Origin: Delphinapterus leucas
Taxonomy: Eukaryota > Chordata > Mammalia > Artiodactyla > Monodontidae
NCBI RefSeq assembly: GCF_002288925.2
Contig: NW_022098021.1
Coordinates: 1,690,824 to 1,754,823, forward strand
DNA: 64,000 nucleotides
Direction: 5' to 3'
The translations under genes were made by a program, and so were the position numbers. Of this stretch, positions 44,886 through 55,912 are shown one piece after another. The notes under the pieces were generated by a model that had not been told where the DNA came from, ran no database searches, and saw only the letters and a program-made list of their open reading frames with translations. Every line of letters begins with the position of its first letter. Within the stretch, counting starts at the first letter, position 1.

Positions 44886-47800
44886 TTACACACACACACA
44901 AATATAAATACAGATAACTAAACTTGGGATAGCAATTTTTCTCCTAATCGACAGGGACTGTTTTAAATTTTAAAAGTTTCTTGTCAAGTAATTAAAAACA
45001 TGAGAAAACTGTGGACCCGTGACCTCCAGGTTTGTCTTTCTAATCTCTTCCTGTGCGTCTCCACGTGACGGCTCAAAATCCACTTATAAAAGCATTACCT
45101 TTTTATTTGCTCCTCTTAATATTTTTCATCTTGGTTAATGGGTGATGATTTGTCTACAGAGTCGCCTAAGTCAGAAAGCAAAGACATCATACTCAGTTTT
45201 CTTCTTTCTCATATCACGTCCTCTTGGTTGGTGTCCTGCTTCCTAAACGCACTTGGTTCTGCCCCTTCTCTGCCCCCTCCCCTTCCATAGCTGTATCTGT
45301 ACAAGTGAAAGGTAAGAAATTCGTCACTTAGAAGGGAAAGTGGATTCTCCATTTCTTAAGATAACTTTCCATACAAATCTTAGGGTAATCTGTCAATTAA
45401 AGGCTTGGAGGGGAGCTCTGAAAACAGTGCTAAGTTTTCCTGTGGAAAAGGGACATCTGGGCACCTCTCCTTCGTGCTGCCCTGGCCTGAAAGGGGCTTC
45501 AGCTGCCCCTTGGAAGCTGTGAAAACCATGACGTATAATAGATTATCTAATTGCAATTCCGTATTTTGAGTTTTTTTCCCAGGAAAATGAATATTTATAC
45601 TTATTTAGTGTATATTTTATTTCTGGTTCCCATCTCGGTATAAGTCCTACTTTTCTTCTGTCAGCAGCCTCTACTTTCTAAGGGCTTCCCTTCTTGTTTT
45701 CTTTAGGTAATCCTTGAAATCTCATGATTTTCACTGTGCTTATTTTTTATAGATTGCAATATAACATTCCTAGGAATGTTTTCTTCCCTTAGGTTTGGCT
45801 GAAGGGCTCAGTGCATCTAAATAAACCTGGTTTTGGATTAAACAGTTTCTTGATGTTTCTACTGTGTCCTCAGGATTCTTAGTCCCCTAACTATTAATAA
45901 GGTCCCATTAACTACTGTATCCTGAAGAGTTTGCCTGGTCCTTGTCCCAGGGTCCAGGGAGAGAGCCATGAAGCCGAACCCTATGCCCTAGGAATTTCCC
46001 AGTGGTCAGGGCGCCTTTGTTATTCGTGTGGGTCCCTCAGACCACACCTGAGTTTATGCTAATGAGGTGACTCCGGGCAGGTTCCTAAATAGTTTTAGGA
46101 TGGAGTCTGGTGGGCCATAAAGACTCACCTTGTGATTAGGGGCTTGGGGCTTTGATGCAGCCTGACCTCCTGACCTCTGGGGAGGGATGGCGGTGGGGCA
46201 GGTTGGGTTCAGTCAATCATCCTATGTCACGAGACTCTCCAAAAACTCTGGACACTGAGTGAGCTTCCTGGTTGGTGGTGCACAGGAGGACACACCCTGA
46301 GTGTGTGTTTGGGACCCTCTGAGACTGCGCCCTGTACGTCTCTTCACTTAGCTGGTCCAGATTTGCATCCTTCATAATACCCGTCAGCATGAGCACAGCA
46401 TTTTCCTGAGTTCTGTACGTCACTGCAGTGGATGGCCAGACCGGACGGGGTAGGGGGAGCCTGTTGGTCAGAAGAGCAGGTGGCCTGGGAACCCCCCGCC
46501 TCGGGAGTGAGGGGAGGGCAGTCTGGGGTCGTGTCCGAGCCCCAGTCTTTGCCGCTGTGGATCCCGGGTGGCCGGCATCAGGACTACACGGCGCTCAGTA
46601 GCCTTCGCACGGTCAGGGCTCACCCGAGAGCGACACGTGGAGATCTGAATATGAGAGGGGTTTTGGAGGCCGAGAGGCCCACCAGCTGCCGTCTGCTCGC
46701 CCGAGGACCCTGAAAGCCGGGGCTGCGGTTCCGTCTGAGGCTGGGGGTCTGAGAGCTGGAGGGGGAACAGCTGCTGTGGGTCCCGGATTCCCCAGCCTGA
46801 GAGGCAGGAGCCCTGAAGTCAAAGGCAGGAGGAGACGGAGACCTCGGCCCTTCTGTTCTTTCCAGGCCCTCAGTGGATCGGACGAGGCCCTGTGTTGGGG
46901 AGGGGGTCGTCTTTACCGCGTCCGCTGCCTCAAATGCCCCTCCCTTCCCGGGACACCCTCACAGACACCCCCAGAAATGTAGCCCCGTGGAGGCGATACA
47001 TGGAACTGAGCCCAGGCCTCCCATCCTAACGTCTCCTGCTTTGGCCACGGGCTTGGGGGCGGCGTCCTTCCTCCCCATACCTGTCCAGGTGGGCTTCTGT
47101 CCTGCCTCTTCTTAGAATCGCACCTTTCTGTCCCTCCCGCGTTACCCCTCCCCACCTCTGAACTCCTGCCAAGTAGGAAATAGATGTGTATTTGGAGAAT
47201 ATATACTGTTTTCCTAGCAGATTGTAAGAGACATGGAGGCCCTGACCTTGGGCTTTCTATTCAGGAGCATCCCCTTCTCTGCTCTGCACAGTGAGGAAAG
47301 CTTACAACTTGACACCCACGGAAGACTTGAACAGCAGTGGACGGAAACGACTCACATGCTTACACGCTGTGGACCATTGCGGGTGCCCACTCGAGGGGGG
47401 CGGATCACGGGCTCCAGGTCTGGGGGGACCTGGAAGGTCATGTGGTCAGACGTTTGTGTGGCTCAGTCGCGACCCTGTGAATACTTGTTGAGTGAATGAA
47501 GAGGGAGGGACTGACTTGCCCTGAGTCCCAAAGCTACGAATACTTATTAAACCAATGCACCCAGACGACCCAGGGCAGCAGTGGGGTCAGGCCCTCTTCT
47601 CCTGCGTGACACCCTTCAGCAGCCGTCCCCCTCGCTGCCCCGTCACTGAGTCTCTTCTGGGGCTGACAAAGTTGAAATGGTCTTAAATCTCGTAGAGGCA
47701 GTGGTTTTCTACTCACTCTTGCTGAAATATAAATGCTTTACCTCGGATCAAGCAGGTGAACTCCATGAAGCCACTTAACTTCTTAATGAACACTTCCTCT

Positions 47801-48638
47801 CAGAAGGCTTATTTTACGGAGAATGAACTAAAATTCGATCTCTAACCCTAGTGTCCAGGATGAAAGGGAAGTAGAAAAGGCAATGTCTGAGGTCTGCTCC
47901 TACCACGTGAAAACCCTGTTATTTCTGTTAAGATGCCTGTTTATTTACTTCTGAGTAATGGCACAAAGGCACTTGTTTTCTAAGTAGTGATGTATTATTG
48001 CCTAGTAAGGCATTCTGAATATTTCAAAGTGTGATACTAATAGCCGTTTTGCCAGCTTTCCAGACGAGCCATGCTCCTGGTGACGCACATGGTGATTCAC
48101 TCAGGGAAGACAGTGGGCGACCCTGGCTTCCCTTTAGGACGTAAGCAGAATTCTCTACTTGGCATCTTTTAACTGTAACCCACCAGGGCTGGCCTGGAAG
48201 AGCTCACAAGTAATTTCCAAGTGGGTAGCTGCAGAGCATGCCTGGGAGACGGGGGAAGAAAACAGTATCTGACGAGGTTTTGGTCTTTGCTTAGGAATGA
48301 AGCCAGAATCCGGGGGTGGCCCCCAAGCACCCGTGGCCATGGGAATCTTGTCTGCAAGGCGCCCTCCTGATCCTTTCCTGCTCTGCATGCAGCTGTCGCA
48401 TCGCTGCAGGTGAGAGCGACCTCAGCCCCGCTTGGAGGCAGCCCGTGCCTGAGCGCTTTCCGAACCGGTGGGGATCTCTGGAAAGGGGTTGAGGTTGAGG
48501 AGGATTCTTCGGAAGGGAGGGGAGGGTGTCGCCTCCCAAGCTTGGGCTCCTATGGCAGAACCATCATGGGAGCAGCTCTGGGCTGACCTGCGTGACTTTG
48601 GTGGGTCCTTGGTCCTGCACAACCCCTTGCTCTGCATC
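44886..48638. other. No gene recognised; small L2-like end at 47470-47500
   Basis: AT-rich to 46.0 kb, GC-rich from 46.4 to 47.5 kb. 'ctgtgaatacttgttgagtgaatgaa' (47475-47500) looks like an L2 3' terminus but is very short. No exon call is supported. Confidence 0.5.
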
Positions 48639-48639
48639 C

Positions 48640-48730
48640 ACTCAGGCTTTGTGTAAGGACCGAACGAGGTGATGTATGTAGAGACTCAGAGCCCAGTGCA
48701 CAGGAAGTGCTCAGTGGTCTTTGCGAGTTC
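48640..48730 (+). repeat. MIR-type SINE 3' fragment (probable)
   Basis: 'gtgtaaggaccgaacgaggtgatgtatgtagagactcagagcccagtgcacaggaagtgctcagtgg' follows the MIR 3' part (GAGGATTAAATGAG... AAGCGCTTAG... GTGCCTGGCACATAGTAAGTGCTCA). Confidence 0.6.
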
Positions 48731-50857
48731 ACTTACGCCAGAAGAGGAGCAATGGCTACCCATGGGGCCCATCCTGTAGGGGCCAGGACGCAGCGGGCGT
48801 CGGGGCTGTGACGGAGTGAGCCCCGCAGACGGTTCAGACAGGACGTGGTGATGATCTTGGCCTGGCCGTGTGTGGGTCTCCGACCAGGATGACTCAGACC
48901 AGTTGTTGTTGCTTGTGTGTCGGCTGGTTACCTGCACGCCTGCAGGGGAAGCCTCAGGCTGTGTGGGTGAAGGAGGGGAGAAAAGCAGAATTTCTTTCTC
49001 TCCATCTTCCCATATGTGAGGGGGAAACTGGGCTTCTAGTGTTTTAGTGGAAACTCCCAGGCCCAGGTCTTTACTCCAATATGCTGCTGTTTGTTTTGGT
49101 CAAAATGGGCTATTCCTTTAGTGCATCCTTGTCTTAAGTGCTATTTACTTCCTAGTGAAATTTTATGGATTTGTTTAAAGATGATTCCAAAGTATTTGGG
49201 TGCTTTTAAAAGGATGCTTTCTGTTGTGCTTTAGAAGAAAATAAGATTGTGTAACCCAAGGCAACTCGTTGGAGTTCAGTGAGTACTGAGGCGTGAGGAT
49301 CAAAGGCACTCAGTTTACAGCGGGCTTGGTGGGTGATCGGCTCACCTACAGGACCTCCTGTGTTTATCTGGGGGAGGAGGTCTGGAAGTGGATGGTGAAG
49401 GGCTCTACCTGGGCTGTCCAAGGAAGCCCCCCGCCCCCAGCCTGCTCTCTGTCCTGGGCTGTAAGGACACAGACCCCCGGGCGGCGGGGAAGGTCAGCCT
49501 CGTCTTCAGCTCTGTCCCTGGGACACATGGTTCTGAGAAATCGTACATACGGTAATCGCACTCAGAGCACACTGGGCTTCCCCTCCCCGCTCAGGGCCTT
49601 CCCTGCAGGGCCGGTGTGGTCGTGCTATGCTCCGACGGGTGCATGGTACCCGTTTGCAGAGCCCACGACAGGATTGTTAAGCCAAACGCCAGCAGAAACG
49701 AGCTTCAGACATGTTTCCAGGCACGCGTTCAGCAGCACTTTGCAGTTAAATGCGGCTGGTGGGCCAGCTGCGGTTTTGGAGGCACGGTGACACGCTTGTC
49801 CTTTTGTCCCTGAGACCCTTCCAGGTGGGGCCTCTGTGACCCTCGCTAAACAGAGGCTCAGGTGACAGGAGCTCTAGGGCCACACCGCCGGGCAGTGGCA
49901 AAGCCAGGCCAGAGCCTCAAGCATCCATGTGTCTGACTTGTAAACGGTCCGAGGACATGGGGGCTGCAGGTCAGGGCGCACCCAGCTGAAGCCTTGTTCT
50001 TCCTCAAGGAGAGGCCCGGAGTGAGCGTCTCTGGGGTGTGCTGAGCATTTCCAGCACCCGGGCACTGGGTCCGCATCTGCAGGACGGAAGACTGGCCGAG
50101 AGTGCGCTCCCTGTGTGCATCTCCTGCTTAATCGGAGAGGGTGCTTCCCCAGGGCTCTCGTGGGGCGACACTGCCCCAGCGGCTGCTCACATCCGGGCCC
50201 AGCTCAGCGGGGCTGGGGCAGCAGAGCCGGGTGTGTGAGCTGGGCGGTGGGGGGGCCCTGCTGTCGGGGGGCCGTGTGGGGGGCCGTCATTCCTGGTGGG
50301 GCTGGGAGGGCTCCTTCGTGCTGCACCCTCTGCCCTGACAACACCTACAGGTAAGGCTCTACAGCCTGGGGCAGAGCTTGGACCACGTGGGGGGATGCCT
50401 TTTGTGCTCTTTTGGTGACCATAACAATCATTTTTAAACGAGGTCATTAGTGGTGATGAATTGTTGAACCATTGAACCAAATGGGGAAAAAAATAAACAT
50501 CACCTTCTAACTAGTGAGAACATGAGAGTTAATAATCACTTCTGGTAACAGTTGCTGGCACTGACCGGACTCCGTCCCAAGAGCTTTCCTTAAAGGGCCC
50601 TGCTGTCTTCACGACAATGAAGAGTAGCCCATTTTGTGGCTGGGCCCACTGAGGCCCCCCCCAGGCTCGGCACACACAACGTGCCGCCGTTAGGCCTCCT
50701 CTGAGCTCTGGGCACCTCACCTCCACTTTCCCTGTGCTCCGAGGAGAGAGGCTTTGTCTGGGGACCACAAAGCCCCCCATGTCCCCTCAGTGTCCCTGAG
50801 GGGCCTCTGTCCTCTGGTCTCTTTCCCGACTGTGGCTCTTGGGTCCTGTGGATGCCA
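48731..50857. other. No gene recognised; G-run cluster at 50242-50310
   Basis: GC-rich unique DNA. G runs of 7, 6 and 6 bases followed by shorter ones at 50242-50310 give quadruplex potential. Frames up to 165 codons show no family features. Confidence 0.5.
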
Positions 50858-50859
50858 TC

Positions 50860-50884
50860 ATCTCTCTCTCTGTCTCTCTCTCTT
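50860..50884. repeat. (TC)n dinucleotide repeat
   Basis: Alternating TC with a single G interruption. Confidence 0.9.
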
Positions 50885-50904
50885 TGATTATTTTACTGTA
50901 AAAA

Positions 50905-51510
50905 AGCAATTTCATGGATTGATTGATTGAAGTATAGTTGACTTAACGATATTATATTAGTTTCAGAGGTACAACATAGTGATTTAAAAAAAATTTTTAA
51001 GGAAGATTTGTTAAATTAATTAATTAATTAATTTTGGGGCTGTGCCGGGCACATGTGGGATCTTAGTTCCCTAAGCAGAAATCGAACCCACACCCCCTGC
51101 ATTGGGAGCACAGAGTCTTAACCACTGGACTGCCAGGGAAGTCCCCCCCAACATAGTGATTTGATATTTTTGTAGATTACGCACCATACAAAGTCATCCC
51201 AATATTGTCGACTCCATTTCCCTTGCCGTACATTACATCCCTGTGACTTATTTATTTTGTAACCAGAGGTTTGTGCCTCTCAATCCCCTTCACCTCTTTT
51301 GTCCATCTCTCCAACCTCTGCTCTCTGGTGACCGTGAGTTTGTTCTCTGTATCTGTGAGTCTGTTTCTGTTTTGTTTATTTTGTTATATTTATTTTGTGT
51401 TTTAGGTTCCACATAAAAGTGAAAACATACAGTATTTGTCTTCCTCTGTCTGACTTATTTCATCGAGCGTATCATGCTCCAGGTCCGTCCATGTTGTCAC
51501 AAATGTCGCC
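50905..51510 (-). mobile_element. LINE-1 3' UTR fragment, split by a SINE
   Basis: The plus strand reads 'attgaagtatagttgacttaacg', 'catagtgatttgatatttttgtag', 'ttgtaaccagaggtttgtgcctctcaatcccc', then 'ggttccacataaaagtgaaaacatacagtatttgtc' and 'ctgacttatttcatcgagcg'. This is the antisense L1 3' UTR, homologous to the tails at 15137-16150. 5'-truncated near 51510. Confidence 0.88.
50986..51147 (-). mobile_element. CHR-type SINE, short form, inserted in L1 3' UTR
   Basis: The plus strand begins with an AT-rich tail (aaaaaaatttttaaggaag, aattaattaatta) and runs through 'gggctgtgccgggcacatgtgggatcttagttccc' to 'ccactggactgccagggaagtcc'. A 14-bp exact duplication caacatagtgattt lies at 50972-50985 and 51148-51161. 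Confidence 0.94.
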
Positions 51511-52380
51511 TCTGCTCCCTTGACCCCCAGAGTGCTGCCTGCAGTACTGCCATGAGAGCAGGGGTTCGGGAGGCCTGAGGTGGTGGAGGGCTCTGAGGCC
51601 TGTTCTTGCTACTGACTGCATCCCTCTTTGGCTCCGACGTGTTTACCATCGACTGGAGCCCCCCTTTGCCTTTAAACTGTGACTTTGGTTTTCCACTGTC
51701 TAGCAGGATAAAGTATCTGGAAGTTTTGCACTTCGTTTTGTCTTTGACAGACTCACCCTCGTAGATGTTTCCTTCCCCGACTAGCCTCTGCTGGAAACGC
51801 AGCTGCACAGGTGTCTGTTTTCTTGTCCAAAGCCTCCAGGGTCACAGGCGACCTTTCTCCTCCTGTCCGCTCCTATACCGAAATTGACCATGGAACCCAA
51901 ACTTGTCCCCATCTGTCCTGCCTGGGACACCATCTTGACTGGTGTCTCTACTGGTGTGCAGACCTGGTATTTATTTCTATCTCACTCTTTACCATTCCAC
52001 GTGCCATGAAGGCCCCAGATGGAGCTGAAGCTGGGGTTACAGACTTGTCCGGGCCTCTGATGAACTGCGTGAGGCAAGCCCAGCATCCGTGTGGTTGGCA
52101 GGGTCTTTGTTTGTGAAACGATGACCGGGGAACCGGAAGAGGTCCGATGAGCTGATGACATCTCCCTGGAGACTGGCCCCCAGCCTGCACCAGCCTCACG
52201 CTGCACCAGAGCTGCAGGCAGAGGTAAAGGAGCACGAGTCTGGGAGTCTTAAGGCACAAGAAGCCCCAGGGTGACCAAGTGTGACCCAGAGTCAGGAAAA
52301 GGGCCCCTGTCACTTCTGCATGGAACACTGCGTGGCTTTAGGGCATGCAGTGCACGGAGTAGGACTCAGGGTGATTTGCT
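51511..52380. other. No gene recognised
   Basis: Unique DNA between an L1 tail and a purine microsatellite. Frames of 100-126 codons have no recognisable domain. Confidence 0.5.
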
Positions 52381-52535
52381 GAAGGAAGGAAGGAAGGAAG
52401 GAGGGAAGGATGGAAGGAAGGGGGGAAGGAAGGAAGGAAGAAAGGAAGGGGGGAAGGAAGGAAGGAAGAAAGGAAGGAAGGAAGGAAGGATTGAAGGAAG
52501 GAAGGAAGGAAGAAAGGAAGGAAGAAAGGAAGGAA
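52381..52535. repeat. (GGAA)n purine microsatellite with 28-bp higher-order copy
   Basis: Almost pure purine tract of 155 bases with only two T interruptions. A 28-base segment at 52416-52443 is repeated exactly at 52444-52471, each copy including a G6 run. Poly-Ser/Phe/Leu or poly-Lys/Glu frames across it are artefacts. Confidence 0.96.
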
Positions 52536-54437
52536 CATTTGATGCTCTGGAGGCCTGAGCATCACCTCCAGGATATGCAGTGTTGAAAGCCTCAGAGGAC
52601 CGTGCCTGTCGCAGACTTCTGAGCTGTCCTGCTGAGTCCTGGGTCCAGATCTCAAAGGCCTTCAGGCAGCCCCTGGGCATGTTCGCCCCAAGGGAAGTCT
52701 GAGGGGAAGGAGGGGGCCGCCAGGTGCAGAGCAGGAATGTCAGGGAAGAACACAGGCTGTGAGGGCCCAGAGGTGGGAGCTGAGGCACGTGACCACCAAG
52801 GTCACGAGCTCCAAGGGTCCCGCTCAACTGGGTGGAACCCTCCACCCCGACCTGCAGAGCTGGCATTACCTGGGGACCCTCATTCTGGTGGCGCAGGGGC
52901 TGCACACCCAGCAGTGGCCGCAGAGGCCCTGCGATGGTGACCTTGTTTGTGCCTGGAGGCTGGGGAGCCCTGAGCAGGCTCACGGCTCACCCAGGTGTTA
53001 AACCTCTTTAAGGGAAGGCGTTCAGCTTACGCAGGTCTGTTTGCCCTGCAGTGCAGGGCACGGCGTCTTTCACTGGAAACTCTTCAACAATTACAGATTG
53101 ATTAACCACTGTTGTCTACTTTGGTCTTAACAGACTGGTACAGACACATAGTATTTGTACCAGTGTATTTGGGTGGTGGCAAAGCTTCTCCTGACTCACC
53201 TGTGCCCCATGGCAGCACAGAGGGGTAGGGCTGAGAGGCGGGGCTGGGTGCCTCGGGCCTGAACCACATGCCTTGCTGCAGCCTCCCGCCTGGCGGAGTC
53301 TCTTGAGGGCTGTGCGCTCAGGTCTGCGCAGCTCCCAGAGCACCGCTTGGTGCGTGAGAAGAGGTCGGACGGGCTCCTGTTAAGTGACCTTTCACAGCCG
53401 TCCGCCGGCTCCTCCCACGGAGCCTGCTTGGAGCTCTCGGATCACCTTTGCCTTCAGAAATGGAGGAGGGGAGCCTGTGTGGGCGGGACGGTGGGGCGCA
53501 CGTCGGGGGTGCAGGCTGACCCCTGCAGACCCGCGTGGTCCAGGGGGCAGAGGTGAGGGCTTACGGCTCCTGCCCTGGAACAGCTCACGGTTGAATCCCC
53601 ACTGATGGTTATACTTGCCTCGTTTCCTCCGGTGTAGATTCACATGCACTTAGATCCCCTTTAAAATGGAAATACTTCTGAATAATTTATCGGCATATCA
53701 TTGCATGTGTTAGCTCAATCCGATTCCTTTCCTTGTTAACGCAGTGGTGTGATGGCACGGGGAATTTTGGCGAGGCAGAGAGCATAGCACTAATTTTGGA
53801 AGAGATCTGAACAGAAACTCATGACCCTAGGATAGAGGGACTCGGAAAATCATACAGAGGACCGAGAGGTCAAAGTTCACCTGTTCTCCAGAGTTGGCCC
53901 AGGACCTCCTCTGCCCCCAGGAGTTCATGGAAGGAGGGGACACTCTTCCCGCTCCCCCAGTGTCCCCTTCTGGTTCCCAGTGAGTCTCTGTTCTTGAGAC
54001 CCAGAACCTTTAATAGAAGAATTCTCCCACTTTGTGGGCTCAGTAAGCTTTCGCTGTGTCTCCCCCCAGACAGCTCAGTCATTCACTGCAGCCTACTGAG
54101 GCAGTTCCAGGCACCACCCCCAGCCCGCTCCCTGCTCCCTGCCTAACGTCCTGTGTCCAGACAAAGGGGCCTCGTGGCTGGGGTGCTGGTGAGTGGGTAG
54201 AAGCTCCCAGATGGCTGACGTCGTCCTCTTGCTGGGCGAGGGGAACAGGGTTTGTAGAGGGATTTCTTCTCCCTCGTGGCTTGTGTGAGGGCCTGGGGCT
54301 TTCTGCCACTTGGGGGGCTCCCTCACCACCTAAGAAGTCCTTGGTCTGGGCAGCCTGGGCCGGTTCTGCTCTAGGTCTTGGGGACAGGTATGTGTCTTTC
54401 CTTTGCTGCTGTCTTCTGAAAAGGAGGGACACCTTGG
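52536..54437. other. No gene recognised
   Basis: GC-rich unique DNA. The longest frame is 205 codons on the minus strand (52366-52983), which partly reads the GGAA tract and is rejected. No mobile element recognised. Confidence 0.5.
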
Positions 54438-54790
54438 AGCAGAAACCCACGTGTTGGAGAACTAACCCCCAGCAGCTCTGGATGTGACTGTATCTGGAGA
54501 GAGGCCCTTTCAGAGGTGATCCAGGTAAAGAGGTTGTTAGGTGAGCCCTAACCTGATAGCTGGTGTCCTTATAAGGAGAGACGATTAGGATGCAGACACA
54601 CACAGGGGACGACTGTGTGAGGACACAGGGGGAGGGGCCCACATCCCCAGGCCACGGGGCTGGAGGACGCGCCCCGCCCACTTCCTCCATCTGGGGGTTC
54701 CAGCTTCCAGGACTGGGAGACAATGTTTCTGCTGTTTGAGCCCCCAGCATGTGGTGCTTTGTTACGAGCAAAGCGTCCTCACCGACCCCC
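54438..54790 (+). mobile_element. MaLR-type LTR (MLT1/MST-like), solitary
   Basis: The order 'cacgtgttggagaactaacccccagcagctctggatgtgactgtatctggagag', 'ggtgagccctaacctgatagctggtgtccttataagg', 'gcttccaggactgggagacaatgtttctgctgtttgagccccc' and 'tgtggtgctttgttacgag' follows the 3' two-thirds of MLT1/MST LTRs of the non-autonomous ERVL-MaLR group. No internal sequence or second LTR is seen. It overlaps a 230-codon minus-strand chance frame (54079-54771). Confidence 0.75.
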
Positions 54791-55667
54791 CAAAGCCCAG
54801 GGTTGGACAGAAGTCAGCAGCCTCCGGCCCAGGCTCTGGCCTCATTCGTTACGGTTCAGTCCCTGTGACCCACGTGTGGTCCAGTGTAAGTCACCAGGCC
54901 GGGGTGACCTGTAGTAGCAGATGGGCTTGTCCTGCCACCTCCTGGCTCTGCCCCAGCAGGCCGACCGAGACCGCTCAGGGGGCCGATGGGTCAAGGACTG
55001 GGATTCTGGCCAAATGCCTTCCCGGCTCCTTACCACCAACACTAACCGTCAGCTACCGCTTTGCGTTCATGGGAAAATACGTTCTCAGCTCCCAGGGACT
55101 GTTTACAAGTGCAGTTTTTGGATCGCAGCTTGTTTAAGTTGAGGACCGCTCTTTGTACATTTCCTACCAACATTCAAAGGGAATATACTTTTTGCTGACA
55201 CACTGTAGAGCTCAACCTTTCTACCGATGTGGCCCCGTCTTTCCATACTTACTGCTCATTGCTGTACTTGTTGGTCAGACTGAGTACATGATTTCAGAGG
55301 AGTTTGCAGATATAAATAATAGACTTGAGAAATCTTCCTCTTTCGAAGTACTGAAAATCCCTGACAATGCAGGAGGATGGAACTGTTTATTCTCAGTATT
55401 TGAGATGCTGTCTCCTATTTATATGCAAATACTCAACTTGGAAACATTGAAATGCTAGTGAGAGAAAATGATGCTTTTCTTAATGACTTGCCATGAAATG
55501 TCCTGTTCTCTTGTGGCATCTTTAGTATCATGTAAAGGAGGATGAATACAATGCACTTCTTTAAACATACATTAAAGGGGTTTAATGAACACTGGTTAAA
55601 GGCTGACAAGCAGGTTGATATTGCTAACCAGCTTCTAACTATCAAATCCTGCCTCTGGTTTCACAAA
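54791..55667. other. No gene recognised
   Basis: Contains a 101-codon plus-strand frame at 55153-55458 with ordinary amino-acid composition but no domain. It starts and ends without splice or start context that would support a gene. Confidence 0.5.
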
Positions 55668-55768
55668 AATGATTGAACAAACATTTATTGAACGCCTACT
55701 CCTCTCCCAGCACTGAGCTGGGATGAGTGAACGTAGTGCCTGCCTTTAAGGAACTGACAGTTTAGTAG
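55668..55768 (-). repeat. L2 LINE 3' end fragment
   Basis: 'gattgaacaaacatttattgaacgcctactcctctcccagcactgagctggg' is the reverse complement of the L2 3' end. It is followed by 'gcctttaaggaactgacagtttagtagg', equivalent to the CAAGGAGCTCACAGTCTAGT block. Confidence 0.8.
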
Positions 55769-55814
55769 GTCTGATTCGTAGTCACTCAAGAATTTCCCTC
55801 TCACGCCTGTTCAT

Positions 55815-55912
55815 TCTAGAAATGAAAGGAGATAATCGTATAAAGTGCTTGGCCCAACGCTCAGCGTATAATCCAGTGCTCCATAAATGTTCATTACAAT
55901 TGTCATTATTAG
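55815..55912 (+). repeat. MIR-type SINE 3' part
   Basis: 'gaaatgaaaggagataatcgtataaagtgcttggcccaacgctcagcgtataatccagtgctccataaatgttcattac' corresponds to the MIR 3' part ending in the AATAAATGTT-ATTATT block. Confidence 0.75.

Noticed and set aside
52366..52983. 205-codon minus-strand frame
   Set aside because: About a quarter of it is the GGAA tract read as Phe/Leu/Pro/Ser; the rest shows no protein family.
54079..54771. 230-codon minus-strand frame, the longest in the window
   Set aside because: Overlaps an old MaLR-type LTR and GC-rich DNA, has no domain, and is proline/serine-rich as expected of a chance frame.
55153..55458. 101-codon plus-strand frame with ordinary composition
   Set aside because: No start context, splice sites or domain that would lift it above chance; noted only within the surrounding region entry.
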